Source: Companilactobacillus allii
GTDB lineage: Bacteria; Bacillota; Bacilli; Lactobacillales; Lactobacillaceae
NCBI RefSeq assembly: GCF_001971585.1
Contig: NZ_CP019323.1
Span: 1-64,000 of the forward strand
Length of the DNA stretch: 64,000 bases
Reading direction: 5' to 3'
The notes under the pieces were generated by a model. That model made no database searches and had not been told where the DNA came from. It saw only the letters and a list, made by a program, of their open reading frames with translations. The position numbers and the translations under genes are program-made. Of this stretch, positions 29,171 to 39,281 are shown piece after piece; position 1 is the first letter of the stretch; each line of letters begins with the position of its first letter.

Positions 29171-30127
29171 CTATTCACCCTTCGATTTGAAATCTTTAAC
29201 GATCTCAATCAATTCCTTAAACATTTGGTTTACTTCATCCAAATCTTTAGCATTTGCACCACTAGCTAATGGATGTCCACCGCCATCATGTTCTTTGGCT
29301 AACTCATTGATGATAGGGCCTTGAGAACGCAAGTGCATTCTATATGTCTTATCATCTTTTTGAACTGCCTCTAACCAAGAAGTTACTTCATGTAATCTAC
29401 CTGGAGTTGATACAACTGAGTTAGCTTTTTCTTGATTAATTCCCAATTTTTCCATTAAATCTAAGTCGATGATGGCTAGTGCAGCACCTGATTCATCAAC
29501 TTGTAGTCGATTGAACAATTCACCTTGTAACTGGGCTTGTGCCAAGGTTATCTCATTCATATTTTGATTGATACCGGAAAAATCAATTCCCAAGCTAATA
29601 AAAGTTCCAACAACATTCATTGTATGTTGAGTAGTAGCTGGATACATGAAACGGCCAGTATCACCTACTATACCAGCATATAAATAATACGCAACGGATT
29701 TTGTTAAAGTTAATTCATCTGTTGAATCGATCAAGTCAGCAATTATTTCTGAACATGAACTAGCATCTGTATTAACAATTAATTGGCCACCATATGCTTC
29801 ATCATTAGGATGATGGTCAATTTTAATCAAAAAGTCCCCGTCATTGAAACGTTCATCATCAACTCGTGGAGTGTTTGCAGTATCAACGCAAATCACCAAT
29901 GCACCATTATAGTCGTCATCACTGACTTCGTCCATTGTTGCTAACCATTTAAGACCCTCAGCGTTGTGTCCACCAGTTAATATCTTCTTATTTGGATAGG
30001 CCTGGATAAGTGCTGTTGCCAACCCAACTTGTGATCCAAGAGCATCTGGATCGGGATTTTGATGACGTAGTATAACTATCTTGTCATATTTTTTGATTGT
30101 TGAAATAATCTCTTTGAAACTATTCAT
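29171..30127 (-). CDS. nrnA: DHH phosphoesterase, NrnA-type oligoribonuclease/pAp phosphatase
   Basis: This 318-residue enzyme has the DHH motif IDHHPNDEAYGG and the first metal motif RHQNPDPDALGS at residues 20-31. The DHHA1 end has the glycine-rich GGGHPLASGA. NrnA degrades very short RNAs and dephosphorylates pAp. Its ATG overlaps the dinB stop (TAATG) and its stop abuts the helicase gene, giving a tight operon. Confidence 0.9.
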   Translation of the reverse strand: MNSFKEIISTIKKYDKIVILRHQNPDPDALGSQVGLATALIQAYPNKKILTGGHNAEGLKWLATMDEVSDDDYNGALVICVDTANTPRVDDERFNDGDFLIKIDHHPNDEAYGGQLIVNTDASSCSEIIADLIDSTDELTLTKSVAYYLYAGIVGDTGRFMYPATTQHTMNVVGTFISLGIDFSGINQNMNEITLAQAQLQGELFNRLQVDESGAALAIIDLDLMEKLGINQEKANSVVSTPGRLHEVTSWLEAVQKDDKTYRMHLRSQGPIINELAKEHDGGGHPLASGANAKDLDEVNQMFKELIEIVKDFKSKGE

Positions 30128-31194
30128 TAATTATCCTCCGTTTTAAATAAATTTAAAGAAACTTCCTCATAAGATAACGGATCTAAGTTAGTTAAAGTAA
30201 TGCCAAGAAGCCTTATCTTTTGATCGCTTATGTCTAATTTATCATAAATCTCTTTGGCAATACGATATATTTCATCTTTATCTTGTACATAATCTTGAAA
30301 AGTCATACGTTTAGTAACCGTATCAAAATCAGAATTACGTAATTTCAAAACAACCGTCTTACCGTGTTGACGTTGTTTCTTCAAATCCTTACTTACCAAA
30401 TCGGCCAAGAAATTAAGTTCCTTTTCAATCTGTTCCTTCAATACTAAGTTCTGATTATATGTTCGTTCACGACCGATCGACTTACGAACTCTATGACTAT
30501 TAACAGGTGAATCATCGATTCCATGAACTCTTTTGAACATAATGTAGCCCATTTTACCAAAAGTGTTAATGAACACGTCTTGATCTAGTTCTTGTAAATC
30601 TCCACCAGTGTAAATATCCATGTCATGCAACTTTTGTTGCATCGCTTTTCCTATTCCATTAAATTTCTCGATCGGAATTGGCCTCAAGAAATCCTCAGCG
30701 TACTCGCCCAAAATAATTGTTCTACCAAACGGCTTACGATAATCTGATGCCATCTTAGCTAGAAATTTATTATAAGATATTCCAACTGAACAAGTCAGCT
30801 GTGTTTCACGAATTATCCTTTGTTGAATATAATTTGCTATTTTTAAAGTATTGGATTCATTTAATTTGTTCTCCGTCACATCAAGATATGCTTCATCAAG
30901 TGCAACCGATTGATAATTGTCTGTCACTTCTCCGAATATATTATGAATATAATCAGAAGTCTTACGGTACAATTCAAAATTTGGTGGAGCAATCACCAAC
31001 TTATCACGAGGTATAAGTTCTATTGCTTGTTGTGCAGGCATTGCTGAATGCGCACCGTATTTTCTAGCATTATAATTGGCAGTTGTTACAACTCCGTGAT
31101 GATGATTTTTTCTAGGATCTGGCGCTACTATTAGGCACTTATTTTTATATTGTGGATGAGCTCTTTCTTCTACAGAAGCGAAAAAAGCATCCAT
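30127..31194 (-). CDS. dinB: DNA polymerase IV (DinB), start unresolved
   Basis: This is a Y-family translesion polymerase with MDAFFASVEE, the catalytic SVALDEAYLDV, the YNKFLAKMASDYRKP finger and the C-terminal little-finger domain. The first ATG (31194) falls inside the conserved HVDMDAFF block and would drop the first catalytic Asp. Upstream codons in frame encode RKIIHVD and go on to a stop at 31270 without ATG, GTG or TTG. Real translation probably begins at a rare start such as ATC at 31254 (after GGTGG), or at ATG 31267 if one base of the A5/T5 tract at 31239-31248 is extra. The gene follows zwf closely. Confidence 0.85.
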   Translation of the reverse strand: MDAFFASVEERAHPQYKNKCLIVAPDPRKNHHHGVVTTANYNARKYGAHSAMPAQQAIELIPRDKLVIAPPNFELYRKTSDYIHNIFGEVTDNYQSVALDEAYLDVTENKLNESNTLKIANYIQQRIIRETQLTCSVGISYNKFLAKMASDYRKPFGRTIILGEYAEDFLRPIPIEKFNGIGKAMQQKLHDMDIYTGGDLQELDQDVFINTFGKMGYIMFKRVHGIDDSPVNSHRVRKSIGRERTYNQNLVLKEQIEKELNFLADLVSKDLKKQRQHGKTVVLKLRNSDFDTVTKRMTFQDYVQDKDEIYRIAKEIYDKLDISDQKIRLLGITLTNLDPLSYEEVSLNLFKTEDN

Positions 31195-31272
31195 GTCAAC
31201 ATGGATGATTTTTCTATTTTCTTCAATTATAATTGGTATTTTTAAAAATCCGATAGTACACCACCATCTGGC

Positions 31273-32715
31273 CTAGTCATCCCAGACCCATGAATTTCCA
31301 TCACGTTCTAGTAAAGTATCAGCAGCCTCTGGACCCATTGTGCCACTTAGGTAGTTAGGAAATTTGGGAGTTTCTAGGTCCCATTGTTCTCTAATTACAT
31401 CAATATACTTCCATGTACTTTGAAGTTCATCCCACAAAGTAAAGTGAATCCTATCACCTGACAAAATATCGATAATCAAACTCTCATAAGCCTCACGAGC
31501 GTCATCAAAATATGTTTTGTCTTCTGGGAACTTGATCAAATCTTGATTTGAATCCTGATAATCAATTCCATTGACCAAAATACTATGACCGTTCTCAGGT
31601 TCAATCAACAAACTAACCGTTGTATTGGGATTAATTCCAAGTTTAGAAGCTTGGTCATTAAACACGATATCAATTCTTGATGATTTATCTGGCATACGTT
31701 TACCTGAACGAACATAAAATGGAACATTTGCCCAACGTTCATCATCAAACTCTATCTTCCCAGCAGCATATGTCTCAATATTAGAATTATCATCAACATT
31801 TTCTTCATCACGATAAGCTGTTTGTTTACCTAAACGGTCCGTATCATATTGTCCACGAACAAAGGCCCTATTGACCTCTTCTGGATCAAGAACTTTTAGG
31901 CTGGAGAATAAGTCAGTCTTAACTTTATGAATAGATTCTGCTGTCATTTCATCTGGTTTATCCATGGCAATCGATCCGATGATCTGCATAATATGATTTT
32001 GGACCATATCACGTAAGACACCAGAGGTTTCATAATATCCACCACGATCTTCAACACCAAGGGATTCACCTAAAGTAACTTGAATATTTGAAACATATTT
32101 GCCACTCAAGGCCTTGTCAAACTTAGGATTCTTCAAGCGTATATTAGGAATTTCTTGAATCATTTTCTTACCTAAATAGTGATCGATACGATAAATTTCT
32201 TCCTCTGGGAAAGCCTTTGACAAGTCATTATTAAGCTCTGAAGCACTAGCTAGATCACGACCAAATGGTTTCTCAATAACTAGACGATTGAATCCATTCT
32301 TTGTCTTCAATCCTTCGGAGTTGATGTGTTCGGCAACTGTACCAAAGAATCTAGGGGCAATAGCCATGTAGTATACACGATTATGACCAGCACTAAACTG
32401 ATCATCGAGTTTGGCAGCTAATTCCTTTAGAGCAATATAATGTTTTGAATCATTAACATTATGTGATTGATAGAAGAAATGTTTTGCAAACTCTTCCATC
32501 TTTTGCTTATCATCGTCCAAATTCTCAAGTGAAGTTACCACTGTTTCACGGAAATAGTCATCACTCCAGGGACGACGTGCTGTACCAATTACGGCAAAAT
32601 GGTCCTTTAATACGCCTGCTTTGTACAAACGATATAGGGCAGGATAGAGTTTTCTGTGAGCAAGATCTCCAGAACCTCCAAAAATAATAAAAATTGCTGA
32701 TTTTTCTTTAGCCAT
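31273..32715 (-). CDS. zwf: glucose-6-phosphate 1-dehydrogenase
   Basis: This 480-residue enzyme makes 6-phosphogluconolactone and NADPH, the entry to the oxidative pentose phosphate or phosphoketolase route. It has the nucleotide motif GGSGDLAHRKL near residue 14 and the active-site RIDHYLGK. I choose the ATG after AAAAGGAGTTTGGAAA, which gives MAKEKSAIFIIFGG; a longer frame adds 21 residues that do not fit the family. dinB follows 78 bases after its stop in the same direction. Confidence 0.95.
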   Translation of the reverse strand: MAKEKSAIFIIFGGSGDLAHRKLYPALYRLYKAGVLKDHFAVIGTARRPWSDDYFRETVVTSLENLDDDKQKMEEFAKHFFYQSHNVNDSKHYIALKELAAKLDDQFSAGHNRVYYMAIAPRFFGTVAEHINSEGLKTKNGFNRLVIEKPFGRDLASASELNNDLSKAFPEEEIYRIDHYLGKKMIQEIPNIRLKNPKFDKALSGKYVSNIQVTLGESLGVEDRGGYYETSGVLRDMVQNHIMQIIGSIAMDKPDEMTAESIHKVKTDLFSSLKVLDPEEVNRAFVRGQYDTDRLGKQTAYRDEENVDDNSNIETYAAGKIEFDDERWANVPFYVRSGKRMPDKSSRIDIVFNDQASKLGINPNTTVSLLIEPENGHSILVNGIDYQDSNQDLIKFPEDKTYFDDAREAYESLIIDILSGDRIHFTLWDELQSTWKYIDVIREQWDLETPKFPNYLSGTMGPEAADTLLERDGNSWVWDD

Positions 32716-32850
32716 TTTCCAAACTCCTTTTGATAAAGTCATATATATCTCTATTTTACAACATGCATCGATAAACATCTTTAATAAAGACTTTTAGTTA
32801 TAATTCTTATTATAAATTCATCTTATACCTTGGAGTACACTTTAAGGCAA

Positions 32851-32888
32851 CAAAAAAGATTGAAACTATCGCTTCAATCTCAAAAAAA
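32851..32888 (-). terminator. terminator after yajC
   Basis: GAGATTGAA-GCGATAGT-TTCAATCTTTTTTG on the minus strand is an eight-pair stem with a T tract just after the yajC stop. It also has an A tract on the other side. Confidence 0.85.
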
Positions 32889-32890
32889 CT

Positions 32891-33382
32891 TTATTTCTCT
32901 TCTGAATCTTCTTTTACATCATCTTTATCTGAAGCATCAGCTGATTTTTCTTCAGGTTTTACATCTTCAGTATTATCATCTGATTTTGCTTCTTTAGGAG
33001 CTTCTTCTTTAGGGGCAACTTTTTCAGTAGTCTCTTCTTTTGGAGTAACTTCTTTTGGAGCATCTTCACTCTTAACTGTTCCAGTTGCGGCTGGAGTAGT
33101 TCTACGAATAAAGTTCAAATCAAATGTTAAGTAAATACCATCACAATCAACAACGACTTCTTTATTCTCACGGTCAATAGATGCAATAACACCCTTAACA
33201 CCACCAAGTGTAACAACTTTGTCACCCTTGTCCATTTGTTTAAGCATTTCTTGACGTTTTTGTTGTTGTTTCTTTTGTGGACGAATAGAAATAAAGTACA
33301 TACCAACAAACATGATTACGATAAATACGATAAATATCATGTTTGATCCACCTGCTGCAGCGCCTAATGTTAAATAATTCAA
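32891..33382 (-). CDS. yajC: preprotein translocase subunit YajC with acidic repeat tail
   Basis: This 163-residue protein has the YajC pattern: one membrane helix (about residues 15-33), then ISIRPQKKQQQKRQEML and the GDKVVTLGGVKGVI strand. YajC joins SecDF in the Sec translocon. The last 70 residues are an unusual Lys/Glu/Pro-rich tail with repeated KEE-PK units, probably disordered; ordinary YajC ends near 110 residues. The start is a TTG after AGAGGTGG; the GTG three codons earlier lies inside that ribosome binding site. It follows tgt in the queA-tgt-yajC order seen in many bacteria. Confidence 0.9.
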   Translation of the reverse strand: MNYLTLGAAAGGSNMIFIVFIVIMFVGMYFISIRPQKKQQQKRQEMLKQMDKGDKVVTLGGVKGVIASIDRENKEVVVDCDGIYLTFDLNFIRRTTPAATGTVKSEDAPKEVTPKEETTEKVAPKEEAPKEAKSDDNTEDVKPEEKSADASDKDDVKEDSEEK

Positions 33383-33472
33383 ATTTTCCACCTCTTAATA
33401 GTTTTCATAAGTATATGGTATCAAAGATTTAACGGTCTAACCACATACATTGCTCTTTTATTAGAAATAATA

Positions 33473-34627
<1,155 letters not shown>

Positions 34628-34650
34628 TTACTTAAAACCCATTTCACATT

Positions 34651-35685
34651 TTACTTAATGAACATCGCATCACCAAAACTAAAGAAACGATACTTCTCGT
34701 CAATAGCGTGTTGATAAGCATTCAAAATGTTTTCTCTTCCAGTAAATGCTGCTACAAGCATAACCAATGTTGATTTAGGCAAATGAAAGTTAGTTATAAA
34801 CTCATCAACTACTTTCCATTCATAGCCTGGTTTGATGAAGATGTCTGTCCAACCACTGTCAGCTTTGATCTCTCCATCAAACTTTGTACCAATAGTCTCA
34901 AGTGTTCGAATTGAAGTCGTTCCTGTGGCAACAATCTTACCACCATGTTCTCTAACATCATTCAAAGTTTGAGCTGACTCTTCATCTAATCGATAGAATT
35001 CAGAATGCATAATATGCTTGCTGATATCTGATTCAGTAACCGGTCTAAATGTACCTAATCCAACATGAAGTGTTAAGTATACTAATTTAACACCCTTATC
35101 TTGTACCTTTTGTAGCAGTTCTTTTGTCCAATGTAATCCTGCTGTTGGTGCTGCTGCTGAGCCATTTTCTTTAGCATAAACTGTTTGGTAACGATCTGGA
35201 TCATCAAGCTTTTCTTTGATATATGGTGGAAGTGGTGTTTCACCTAATTGTTCCAATATCTCCAAGAAAATCCCATCGTAATGGAATTCGATGATTTTCC
35301 CACCATGTTCTAGTTCTTCCAAAACAGTGGCAGAAAGCTTACCATCACCAAAATCAACTGTTGTACCAACTTTGGCACGACGTGCAGGTTTCATCAATAC
35401 TTCCCACTTGTCACCTTCAATATTATTCAATAATAATACTTCTTCGTGACCATCTGTATCTTTCTTTGTTCCGTAGAGACGAGCTGGTAATACTCGAGAA
35501 TTATTCATAACCAAAGCATCACCAGGATTCAGGTAATCCAAAATATCATAAAAGTGTTTATCTTCATATGAACCAGTTTTATGATCTAAAACAAGTAAAC
35601 GTGAATGATCACGATTTTTTATAGGTGTTTGTGCAATAAGTTCTTCTGGTAAATCGTAGTCAAAATCTTCGGTAGTTAATGTCAT
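34651..35685 (-). CDS. queA: S-adenosylmethionine:tRNA ribosyltransferase-isomerase
   Basis: This 344-residue enzyme adds the epoxycyclopentanediol unit to preQ1-tRNA, making epoxyqueuosine. Family blocks are [35 protein letters not shown] and the late [17 protein letters not shown]. It begins a queA-tgt-yajC group with short gaps and follows ruvB, a widespread order. Confidence 0.96.
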   Translation of the reverse strand: MTLTTEDFDYDLPEELIAQTPIKNRDHSRLLVLDHKTGSYEDKHFYDILDYLNPGDALVMNNSRVLPARLYGTKKDTDGHEEVLLLNNIEGDKWEVLMKPARRAKVGTTVDFGDGKLSATVLEELEHGGKIIEFHYDGIFLEILEQLGETPLPPYIKEKLDDPDRYQTVYAKENGSAAAPTAGLHWTKELLQKVQDKGVKLVYLTLHVGLGTFRPVTESDISKHIMHSEFYRLDEESAQTLNDVREHGGKIVATGTTSIRTLETIGTKFDGEIKADSGWTDIFIKPGYEWKVVDEFITNFHLPKSTLVMLVAAFTGRENILNAYQHAIDEKYRFFSFGDAMFIK

Positions 35686-35729
35686 TATTAATTATCTCTT
35701 TTCTTAACGAATTAAAAACTCATTTCAAT

Positions 35730-36746
35730 CTATTCTTCTGGATAAGTATAGCCTAAATGTTCATAGCCTTTTCTAGTTACAATACGACCGCGAGATGTCC
35801 TCTTCAAAAATCCTTTTTGCATCAAATATGGTTCATATACTGACTCAATAGTCTCTTGGTCTTCACCAATATTAGCTGCAATAACCTTAATTCCAAGTGG
35901 ACCACCACTATATAGCTCAATCATCATCGAAAGAATTCTACGATCAAGTCGATCAAGTCCTGCATCATCAACTTGTAATTGATTCAAGGCTGATTCAGCA
36001 ATATCATAATCAATCGTATCGCTACCAGCAACTTGAGCAAAGTCACGAACACGCTTCAATAACCTATTGGCAATTCTTGGTGTTCCACGAGACCTACGAG
36101 CAATCTCATGTGCACCCTCTTCATCAACGTTGATATTCAGCACTTTAGCAGAACGAAATACTATCTTAGATAATTCTTCTTCAGAATAGTATTCCATGTG
36201 AATATCAATTCCAAAACGATCACGCAAAGGTGCAGAGAGTTTACCTGAAGTTGTTGTAGCACCGATAAGTGTATAAGGAACTAATTCATGATGAAGTGAA
36301 CGTGCCTCTGTACCTTGTCCAACAATTATATCTATATAAAAATCTTCCATAGCGGAATATAATACTTCCTCAATTGCTCGTGGCATACGATGAATTTCAT
36401 CAATAAATAAAACATCCCCAGGCTCTAATTCATCAAGTACGGCAACAAGATCACCTGATTTTTCAATTGATGGACCAGTGGTCGTATGAATATTAACGCC
36501 CATTTCATTAGCGATAATCATTGCCAGTGTCGTTTTACCCAAACCAGGTGGACCATATAATAGCACATGGTCTAGTGTTTGTTGACGCTGTTTTGCTGCT
36601 TTAATATAAACATCTAATTCGTGCTTTGCACGTTCTTGACCCAAATATTGATCAAACGTTTTAGGACGTAGAGTTTGATCCGCTAGATCCTCTTCGTCAT
36701 CCAAAGAATCAGCGTCAGTTAAACGATCATTTTCGTCATTATCCAA
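35730..36746 (-). CDS. ruvB: Holliday junction branch migration helicase RuvB
   Basis: This 338-residue AAA+ motor has Walker [10 protein letters not shown], Walker B FIDEIHR, the sensor ATTTSGKL and a C-terminal winged-helix DNA-binding region ending in RKGYEHLG. It drives branch migration with RuvA. The start is a TTG six bases after AGGAGGG, giving an acidic N-terminal extension ([20 protein letters not shown]). It follows ruvA by 26 bases. Confidence 0.96.
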   Translation of the reverse strand: MDNDENDRLTDADSLDDEEDLADQTLRPKTFDQYLGQERAKHELDVYIKAAKQRQQTLDHVLLYGPPGLGKTTLAMIIANEMGVNIHTTTGPSIEKSGDLVAVLDELEPGDVLFIDEIHRMPRAIEEVLYSAMEDFYIDIIVGQGTEARSLHHELVPYTLIGATTTSGKLSAPLRDRFGIDIHMEYYSEEELSKIVFRSAKVLNINVDEEGAHEIARRSRGTPRIANRLLKRVRDFAQVAGSDTIDYDIAESALNQLQVDDAGLDRLDRRILSMMIELYSGGPLGIKVIAANIGEDQETIESVYEPYLMQKGFLKRTSRGRIVTRKGYEHLGYTYPEE

Positions 36747-36772
36747 TTATTTCCCTCCTATCTATAATATAT

Positions 36773-37360
36773 TTATTTTGTTAACAATTTTAATCCGGCA
36801 CGCAAATAACCATCTGCTGAATCGAAATTTTCCTTGATAAGCTTAGGTTTGATCCTATCAATATCTCTAGTTGTGTAACCTAGTGACTCTAATGCTAACA
36901 TACCATCTTCTAGGTTTTGATTACCATTGCTCAACACTGTAGGTTCAACACCAAGAACCATTTGGCCTTGTGATATTTTACCGCCCAGATCCAAAATGAT
37001 CTGTTGTGCTGTCTTCTTACCAATCTTAGGAAATCTAGTTAAGAACTTAACATCATTAGTTTCAATCGCTTGAATCAAGCCATTTAGGTCTTGACCAGCA
37101 AGAATAGCCAAAGCACTCTTTGGTCCAATACCTGAGACACTAATTAAATGCAAAAAGATCTTTTTTTCTTCCAAATTATAAAAACCATAAAGCGCCTGTT
37201 CATTATCACGAACTATTTGTTCAACATAAACAGTGGCTTTTTCATCTTGTTGATAACGATATGGGTTAGCAACTTGGACCTTATATCCTACACCATTAAC
37301 ATCCACAACAACATAGGTTGGATCTATATATGTAATTACTCCATTTAAGTATTCAAACAT
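36773..37360 (-). CDS. ruvA: Holliday junction DNA helicase subunit RuvA
   Basis: This 195-residue protein has three RuvA domains: an OB fold at the start (FEYLNGVITYIDPTYVVV), a helix-hairpin-helix region with SVSGIGPKSALAIL and RFPKIGKKTAQQIIL, and the C-terminal helical domain III. It holds four-way junctions for RuvB. It follows mutL two bases after that gene's stop, in a repair operon mutS-mutL-ruvA-ruvB. Confidence 0.95.
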   Translation of the reverse strand: MFEYLNGVITYIDPTYVVVDVNGVGYKVQVANPYRYQQDEKATVYVEQIVRDNEQALYGFYNLEEKKIFLHLISVSGIGPKSALAILAGQDLNGLIQAIETNDVKFLTRFPKIGKKTAQQIILDLGGKISQGQMVLGVEPTVLSNGNQNLEDGMLALESLGYTTRDIDRIKPKLIKENFDSADGYLRAGLKLLTK

Positions 37361-37362
37361 AA

Positions 37363-39267
37363 TTATTCACTTTCTCTAGTGTCATGAGGATCTTGAATTC
37401 TTTTGAACATTTTTTCAAGATCCTTGTTACTAAATTCTACCAATACTGGTCGTCCATGTGGACAATTATATGGATTTTCTGCTTTAGTTAAATTATTCAA
37501 TAATTCGACCGCCTGAATTTCATCCAAATGATGGTTAGCCTTAATGGCCCGTTTACAACTCATCATGATTGCATTCTTCTCTCTAAATGATGCAACACTG
37601 ATCTTGGAATCATTCAATACATAATCGATCATTTCTTTGATAGTTGATTCTTCCTGACCTTCTACAAACCACGTTGGATGTGTATTGACAACAAAACTAT
37701 TTTGTCCAAAATCCTCTAAATATAGACCAATACTTTCAAGTATTGGCTTTTTTTCTCTTATCAAAATACTTTCAGAGTTTGGATAATCTAAGACGATCGG
37801 TACCAATAGTCGTTGTTGATCATCAGATACTTTACCGATTTCTTTACGATAATATTCATAATTAACCCGTTCTTGAGCCGCGTGTTGATCAATTAAATAA
37901 AATCCTTCGTTACTTTCAGCGACCAAATACGTTCCGTGGATCTGACCAATATATCTAAGATCAGGAAAGCCAGTATTAGTATTATCAACGACCTCACTAT
38001 TATCAGGAATAACCTTAGTCTCTTTTTCATTAGCCAAGCGTTTGTCCCATTCTTCAAGATGCTTGGGCTCATCAAAAATCGGTGTACCTGTTAATTGCTT
38101 GTTAACAACTGGAGTAACAATATTACTATCCACAGGAAGAGTAGTCGGCATCGGTTCATTTATTTGATTCATCGTTGTTAATTCATCAAATGAAATCTGT
38201 TCAGGCTTAGGCTCGACTGGTTTAATGACCTGATCACTAGTCGTTTTACGATCTAAATTCTTAACAGCATCCGGAATTAGATTTTGGTTAGCTATCTTAT
38301 TCTTGATCCCTTCACTGATCATGTCAGCAATATGACCTTCATTAGTCAGCCTTACTTCTTGTTTAGTTGGGTGCACATTGATATCCACAAGAGTTGGATC
38401 TAGTTTGATATCAATAATAGCAATTGGAAATCTTCCTACCATTAACTTAGAACCATAGCCTCTTATGACTGCATTTGTCAGTTGATAATTTCTAATATAT
38501 CTACCATTTAAAATCAGTGAAATATATGATCGATTGGATCTAGTCGTATCTGGTTTAGAGAAATATCCTTTAATAGCATAATCCTCATCAGAATTCTCAA
38601 ATTCAAACATGTGACTAGCGATAGTTCGCCCATAAATTCCTGCCATTGTCTGTTGCAAATTGTCATTTCCCGAAGTCCAAACAATATCTTTACCATCATG
38701 TATTAATCTAACTGATATCTCAGGATGTCCCATCGCAAGTCTATCAACAATATCAACGATCTTGTTCAATTCGGTGTGTAGCGACTTAACATACTTAAGT
38801 CGTGCTGGTGTATTGAAGAATAAATCTTCAACTGTGACTGTCGTACCTTTGGAACGTGCAAAGGTTTTTTTATCCACCAAAGTATTCCCAGAGAATTTTG
38901 CTTGAATCGCCGACTTTCCATCGGTACTAGTAACGATAGTAAGTTTAGAAACTGAGGCAATACTTGCCAAAGCTTCTCCACGAAATCCCAATGTTAAAAC
39001 ATTGAATAAATCATGTTCAGTCGATATTTTACTAGTGGTATGAGGTTGAAAGGCGATTTCTACATCATCGGCCTCAATACCATCACCATTATCATTGATT
39101 TCAATCGATTTCATCCCAGATTCTTTAACTGTAATAAGTATCTGTGTTGCATGTGCATCAATCGCATTCTCAACTAACTCTTTAACAACTGAAGCAGGAC
39201 GCTCAATAACTTCCCCAGCAGCGATCTGGTTACTTAATTCGACTGATAATTCATGAATCAACCCCAA
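37363..39267 (-). CDS. mutL: DNA mismatch repair protein MutL
   Basis: This 634-residue protein has the GHKL ATPase start (IHELSVELSNQIAAGEVIE, split NAIDAHA and GFRGEALASI), a variable linker at about 340-430, and a C-terminal endonuclease and dimerisation domain with QEHAAQERV-like DQHAAQERVNYE and CPHGRP near the end. I start at the TTG after AAGGTGG, which gives MGLIHELS, the family's usual beginning; the GTG three codons upstream lies in the ribosome binding site. mutS is five bases upstream of the longer frame. Confidence 0.95.
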   Translation of the reverse strand: MGLIHELSVELSNQIAAGEVIERPASVVKELVENAIDAHATQILITVKESGMKSIEINDNGDGIEADDVEIAFQPHTTSKISTEHDLFNVLTLGFRGEALASIASVSKLTIVTSTDGKSAIQAKFSGNTLVDKKTFARSKGTTVTVEDLFFNTPARLKYVKSLHTELNKIVDIVDRLAMGHPEISVRLIHDGKDIVWTSGNDNLQQTMAGIYGRTIASHMFEFENSDEDYAIKGYFSKPDTTRSNRSYISLILNGRYIRNYQLTNAVIRGYGSKLMVGRFPIAIIDIKLDPTLVDINVHPTKQEVRLTNEGHIADMISEGIKNKIANQNLIPDAVKNLDRKTTSDQVIKPVEPKPEQISFDELTTMNQINEPMPTTLPVDSNIVTPVVNKQLTGTPIFDEPKHLEEWDKRLANEKETKVIPDNSEVVDNTNTGFPDLRYIGQIHGTYLVAESNEGFYLIDQHAAQERVNYEYYRKEIGKVSDDQQRLLVPIVLDYPNSESILIREKKPILESIGLYLEDFGQNSFVVNTHPTWFVEGQEESTIKEMIDYVLNDSKISVASFREKNAIMMSCKRAIKANHHLDEIQAVELLNNLTKAENPYNCPHGRPVLVEFSNKDLEKMFKRIQDPHDTRESE

Positions 39268-39281
39268 GTTTTCCACCTTCT

